DNA of 64,000 nt from an uncultured Mollicutes bacterium (GTDB taxonomy: Bacteria > Bacillota_I > Bacilli_A > Acholeplasmatales > JAEDCM01), in the NCBI GenBank assembly GCA_947166335.1, contig CAMVDS010000002.1, positions 1 to 64,000 on the forward strand, read 5' to 3'. Every line of letters begins with the position of its first letter. Position 1 is the stretch's first letter. Shown here piece by piece: positions 61,329 through 64,000 of this stretch. The translations under genes were made by a program, and so were the position numbers. The notes below the pieces were generated by a model. The model saw only the letters and a list, made by a program, of their open reading frames with translations, did not search any database and was not told the origin of the DNA.

Positions 61329-62220
61329 ATTTTATAGGTTTATATAATCTTGTTTTGTTTAATACTGATATACCTTGAGAGAATTCTCCTTCATTATAAG
61401 TATCTAAACTTTCTCCAACAACTGTCAATTTAGAATCCATATCATCAATCATATTAACTACTACTGCTTCAGGAAGCATAGGACGCTTAGGTGAGCCAAA
61501 TTCAGGAATACCATGATGTGATAAAACAATATGTTCTAGAATCATTATTTCTTCCCCTTGAATGCAGTTTACAAAGGCTGCTCTTTCAATTGCTAAAACA
61601 CCTAAAACAATATGACCAAGTAATAGTCCTTCTGTAGTATATTGTGCTTTAATAGCACCACTGAATTCATATACTTTTGCTATATCATGTAGAATAATAC
61701 CTGCATATACTAAATCAGTATCTAGATAATCATATATTTTACAAATGCCGAAAGCATTTTTAAGCATTCTATATGTATGATATAATAAGCCACTTACATA
61801 TGCATGATGAAATTTAGTTGCAGCTGGATAAATAATAAAATTATCTTTATTATTATAATATAGATATTGAGCAATTGTTCTTATTTTATCATTTTTGATT
61901 TTATTTAAAGTATCTTCTATGAATCCAATTGCTTCAAGCGCATCAAAAGGTGCTGCTTGATAATATTTAGGTAGAATAGATAATAATCTATTAGAATCAT
62001 ATACTTCAAAAACATCTTTTGCACTTTCTAATACTAATTGTTCTTTTTCATGATAAACTCTTTGTGTTACATCAAATATATATAAGCTTCCAACAGTTAA
62101 TTCTTCTATTTGTTCTGGTGTTGCTTTTAGATTTATACTATCTTTACTCTCTAATTTTATTGTAACGTTATTAAAGCCATCGCCTTGATTGAAACTTTCA
62201 ACTACGCCAATGTATTCCAT
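61327..62220 (-). CDS. yhaM: 3'-5' exoribonuclease YhaM
   Basis: A 297-residue protein with an N-terminal OB-fold (EYIGVVESFNQGDGFNNVTI) and an HD domain: HHAYVSGLLYHTYRML near residue 145 and the HD pair in GIILHDIAKVYEF near 175, then ILEHIVLSHHGIPEFGSPKR near 225. YhaM/CBF1 degrades RNA 3'-5' in Gram-positives. GAGGAGG precedes the ATG, which overlaps the end of cca by 19 bases, so the pair is coupled. Confidence 0.9.
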   Translation of the reverse strand: MEYIGVVESFNQGDGFNNVTIKLESKDSINLKATPEQIEELTVGSLYIFDVTQRVYHEKEQLVLESAKDVFEVYDSNRLLSILPKYYQAAPFDALEAIGFIEDTLNKIKNDKIRTIAQYLYYNNKDNFIIYPAATKFHHAYVSGLLYHTYRMLKNAFGICKIYDYLDTDLVYAGIILHDIAKVYEFSGAIKAQYTTEGLLLGHIVLGVLAIERAAFVNCIQGEEIMILEHIVLSHHGIPEFGSPKRPMLPEAVVVNMIDDMDSKLTVVGESLDTYNEGEFSQGISVLNKTRLYKPIK

Positions 62221-63290
62221 TTCTTTGCCTCCTCTAAAAGAAGAATATTATCATTTTTGATTTTCTTTTCTAAAACCATTTTAGCAAGATAATTTAGACA
62301 TTCTCCTCTTTTTTCTTTACTAACAATATTTATTAAATCATTACCATTTATATTTAAATCCTTTAAAGATTTAATTTCTAGATTTTCATATATAGAATTA
62401 TCCTTTTTAAGATAATCTAATGCATATATACTAGGTATATATCCAACTTCAAATAAATTATAATCTGTTATGCCTTTTTTAAGCAAATTTACGCATTTGT
62501 CTAAGTATCTCAATTCTTGCTTAGATATTTGCCAAAAATCGCTTATTTGGCCGTTTTTAAGCAAACTATTAATCAATATATCTCTAAATGATATATCATA
62601 ATCTTCGAAAATTACCATATTTGGAAATACTTCATTAATTTTAAGTTCAAAGAATAATTTCCAAGCCTTTAATCTGTAACTTCCTTTGGATATTTTATCG
62701 AACTCTATTCTTATTCTTTCAATAGATACATTCTTTAATAATTCTTTATTATTTTTAATAGATAAATATGTATCAATATCTAAATCAAATCCTAACTTAG
62801 ATATGAATGAAAATGATCTTAAAATTCTTAAAGCATCTTCCTTAAATCTATCTGTAGGATTCCCTATTGTTTTAATAATTTTATTATCTAAATCCTTTTT
62901 AGCATCTAAATAATCAATTATATTTTTATCTTTATCCATTAAAAAGGAATTAATAGTGAAGTCTCTTCTCTTTAAGTCGTCAAGCACATTCTTAGAATAA
63001 TTAACTCCCATAGGATGTCTATTATCGCTATATTTTCCATCAAATCTAAATGTTGTGTGTTCAAAAATATGACCTTTATAATCAATTAAAACTGTCCCGT
63101 ATTTTATTCCTGAAGGGATAGTTTTAAAGATTTTAGATACTTCTTCTGGTGTCGCGCTGCTTGTTAAATCTATATCATTAGATTTTATATCTAAAAGATA
63201 ATCTCTAACAAATCCACCAACTATGTAGGCATCAAAATTGTTATTATTTAAAATGCCTAAAATCTCTAAAGCTATGTTTAAATAATCCAT
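62202..63290 (-). CDS. cca: CCA tRNA nucleotidyltransferase
   Basis: A 362-residue class II nucleotidyltransferase: VGGFVRDYLLDIKSNDIDLT near residue 22 (two catalytic Asp), then IDYKGHIFEHTTFRFDGKYS, RRDFTINSFLMD and DRFKEDALRILRSFSFISKL with the family signature. It adds or repairs the 3' CCA of tRNAs. All tRNAs in the window encode CCA, so repair is its likely main job. It heads the cca-yhaM unit and is divergent from yigZ. Confidence 0.93.
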   Translation of the reverse strand: MDYLNIALEILGILNNNNFDAYIVGGFVRDYLLDIKSNDIDLTSSATPEEVSKIFKTIPSGIKYGTVLIDYKGHIFEHTTFRFDGKYSDNRHPMGVNYSKNVLDDLKRRDFTINSFLMDKDKNIIDYLDAKKDLDNKIIKTIGNPTDRFKEDALRILRSFSFISKLGFDLDIDTYLSIKNNKELLKNVSIERIRIEFDKISKGSYRLKAWKLFFELKINEVFPNMVIFEDYDISFRDILINSLLKNGQISDFWQISKQELRYLDKCVNLLKKGITDYNLFEVGYIPSIYALDYLKKDNSIYENLEIKSLKDLNINGNDLINIVSKEKRGECLNYLAKMVLEKKIKNDNILLLEEAKKWNTLA

Positions 63291-63364
63291 TCTAACACCC
63301 CGTTATAAATTATAACAAACTATTAGTTTTTTTGCAATTATGTTATAATGTTTATGGTGGTTAT

Positions 63365-63958
63365 ATGAAAATAATAGAGAAAGAAATTATAAATGAAATT
63401 ATAATAGAAAAATCACGTTTTATCACCTATCTAAAAAGAGTTGATTCTATAGATGAAGCAAATGATTATATGCAAATGATTAAGAAAAAACATTATGACG
63501 CAACACATCATTGTTTTGCCTTAATCATAGATGATATAGTTAGATCAAATGATAATGGTGAGCCTAGTGGAACAGCTGGAGTTCCTATTCTAGATGTTTT
63601 AAAAAAGAATGATATCACAAATACTATATGCATAGTTGTTAGATATTTTGGTGGTATTAAGCTTGGCGCTGGAGGATTGGTTAGAGCATATTCTTCTAGT
63701 GCATCTGAGGCCTTAAAAAAAGCTTCATTTATAACTAAGAAAACTTTTAAAAGATATAAAGTTATTATTGATTATAAAACATATAATTCACTATTAAATT
63801 TAATAAAAGATTATATATTTGAAAGTGATTTTACACATAATATAGAATTAATTATAGATATAGATAATGAAGAAATATTAGAAAAAATAAAAGACATTTC
63901 TCTAGGAAATGCCTTAATTACTTTTATTGATAATGTTTCTAAATTTGTTTCAATTTAA
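63365..63958 (+). CDS. yigZ: YigZ/IMPACT-family protein
   Basis: A 197-residue protein: EIIIEKSRFITYLKRVDSID near the start, HHCFALIIDD, the signature NDNGEPSGTAGVPIL near residue 62 and IVVRYFGGIKLGAGGLVRAY near 92, then a C-terminal ferredoxin-like domain. Related to eukaryotic IMPACT; it is thought to affect translation under stress. ATG 63365 follows GGTGGTTAT; the frame from 63332 has no ribosome site. An extended -10 ATGTTATAAT lies just upstream. A terminator follows at the end of the window. Confidence 0.92.
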   Translation: MKIIEKEIINEIIIEKSRFITYLKRVDSIDEANDYMQMIKKKHYDATHHCFALIIDDIVRSNDNGEPSGTAGVPILDVLKKNDITNTICIVVRYFGGIKLGAGGLVRAYSSSASEALKKASFITKKTFKRYKVIIDYKTYNSLLNLIKDYIFESDFTHNIELIIDIDNEEILEKIKDISLGNALITFIDNVSKFVSI

Positions 63959-63979
63959 GGCTTATTTAAGCCTTTTTTT
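63957..63979 (+). terminator. Terminator of yigZ
   Basis: AAGGCTTA / TAAGCCTT stem followed by seven T, directly at the stop codon. Confidence 0.8.
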
Positions 63980-64000
63980 ATTGGAAAGTAGAAAATATAA

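Noticed and set aside
1..64000. Genetic code 4 (TGA = Trp)
   Set aside because: Long genes such as polC, ppdK and yfhO-like contain no in-frame TGA, and their tryptophans use TGG; only one in-frame TGA was found, at a glycine position. Avoidance of TGA is supported, reassignment is not.
1..64000. CRISPR array, rRNA genes or a prophage
   Set aside because: No regular repeat-spacer pattern, no rRNA sequence and no phage structural genes are visible.

Overview
The window is a very AT-rich chromosomal stretch from a low-GC Gram-positive (Firmicutes/Bacilli-type) bacterium. Evidence is the Gram-positive replicative polymerase PolC, Spx, RlmH, YhaM, WalJ, two T-box leaders, strong Shine-Dalgarno sequences, and tRNAs with encoded CCA. 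Pyruvate phosphate dikinase, an NfnAB-type transhydrogenase, a surface GH9 cellulase and a nitroreductase-like flavoprotein suggest an anaerobic, fermentative, possibly gut-dwelling organism. I cannot name the species; an uncultured Bacilli/Erysipelotrichia/RF39-like lineage is a guess. None of the 52 complete intact CDS called here ends in TGA; all end in TAA or TAG, and the only in-frame TGA found breaks an acetyltransferase gene.

Layout. 0-1.4 kb: start of a pyridoxal kinase gene, a small membrane protein and a GNAT. 1.4-6.0 kb: an accessory patch (fused methyltransferase/nuclease-like R-M protein, small serine recombinase, XRE-type and DUF6088-like regulators, 20-bp iterons) next to a Cys-Pro-Arg tRNA cluster. 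6.4-9.3 kb: cation/proton antiporter, tRNA-Glu, MTA/SAH nucleosidase, uridine kinase. 9.4-13.7 kb: GtrA/GT2/YfhO, a complete three-part set for glycosylating a surface polymer. 13.8-19.5 kb: Bax-inhibitor-like protein, PolC, DUF1893 protein. 19.5-26.6 kb: a serine-hydrolase-like protein lacking its nucleophile, a JetC-JetB-JetA (Wadjet/Mks-like SMC) operon with no JetD, and a DUF1189-like membrane protein. 26.7-29 kb: radical SAM protein and small proteins. 29-33.4 kb: a LeuRS-shaped protein that has lost every catalytic motif, acyl carrier protein, an ABC-2 permease with a nucleotide-site-less ABC 'ATPase', and Spx. 33.5-39 kb: TrpS, an MFS transporter, a TPR-like protein, and a VanZ domain split by a large Ig-like (BIG2) insertion. 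39-45.5 kb: broken acetyltransferase, tRNA-Asp, GNAT, NfnAB, and TrpB2 under a Trp T-box. 45.5-48.7 kb: XRE/zinc-ribbon regulator and an overlapping DprA-like/phosphoribosyltransferase pair resembling the ShosTA toxin-antitoxin/defence architecture. 48.7-58 kb: PpdK, GH9 lipoprotein, MetA under a Met T-box, RimO, RlmH, WalJ. 58-64 kb: giant SurA-like lipoprotein, YhaM, CCA-adding enzyme, YigZ.

Most genes lie on the minus strand in short operons closed by clear hairpin/T-run terminators. The most unusual feature is a run of full-length, well-translated reading frames that keep an enzyme fold but have lost the catalytic residues (LeuRS-like, ABC-like, serine-hydrolase-like), next to two probable mobile-element-conflict modules (JetABC-like and DprA/PRTase).
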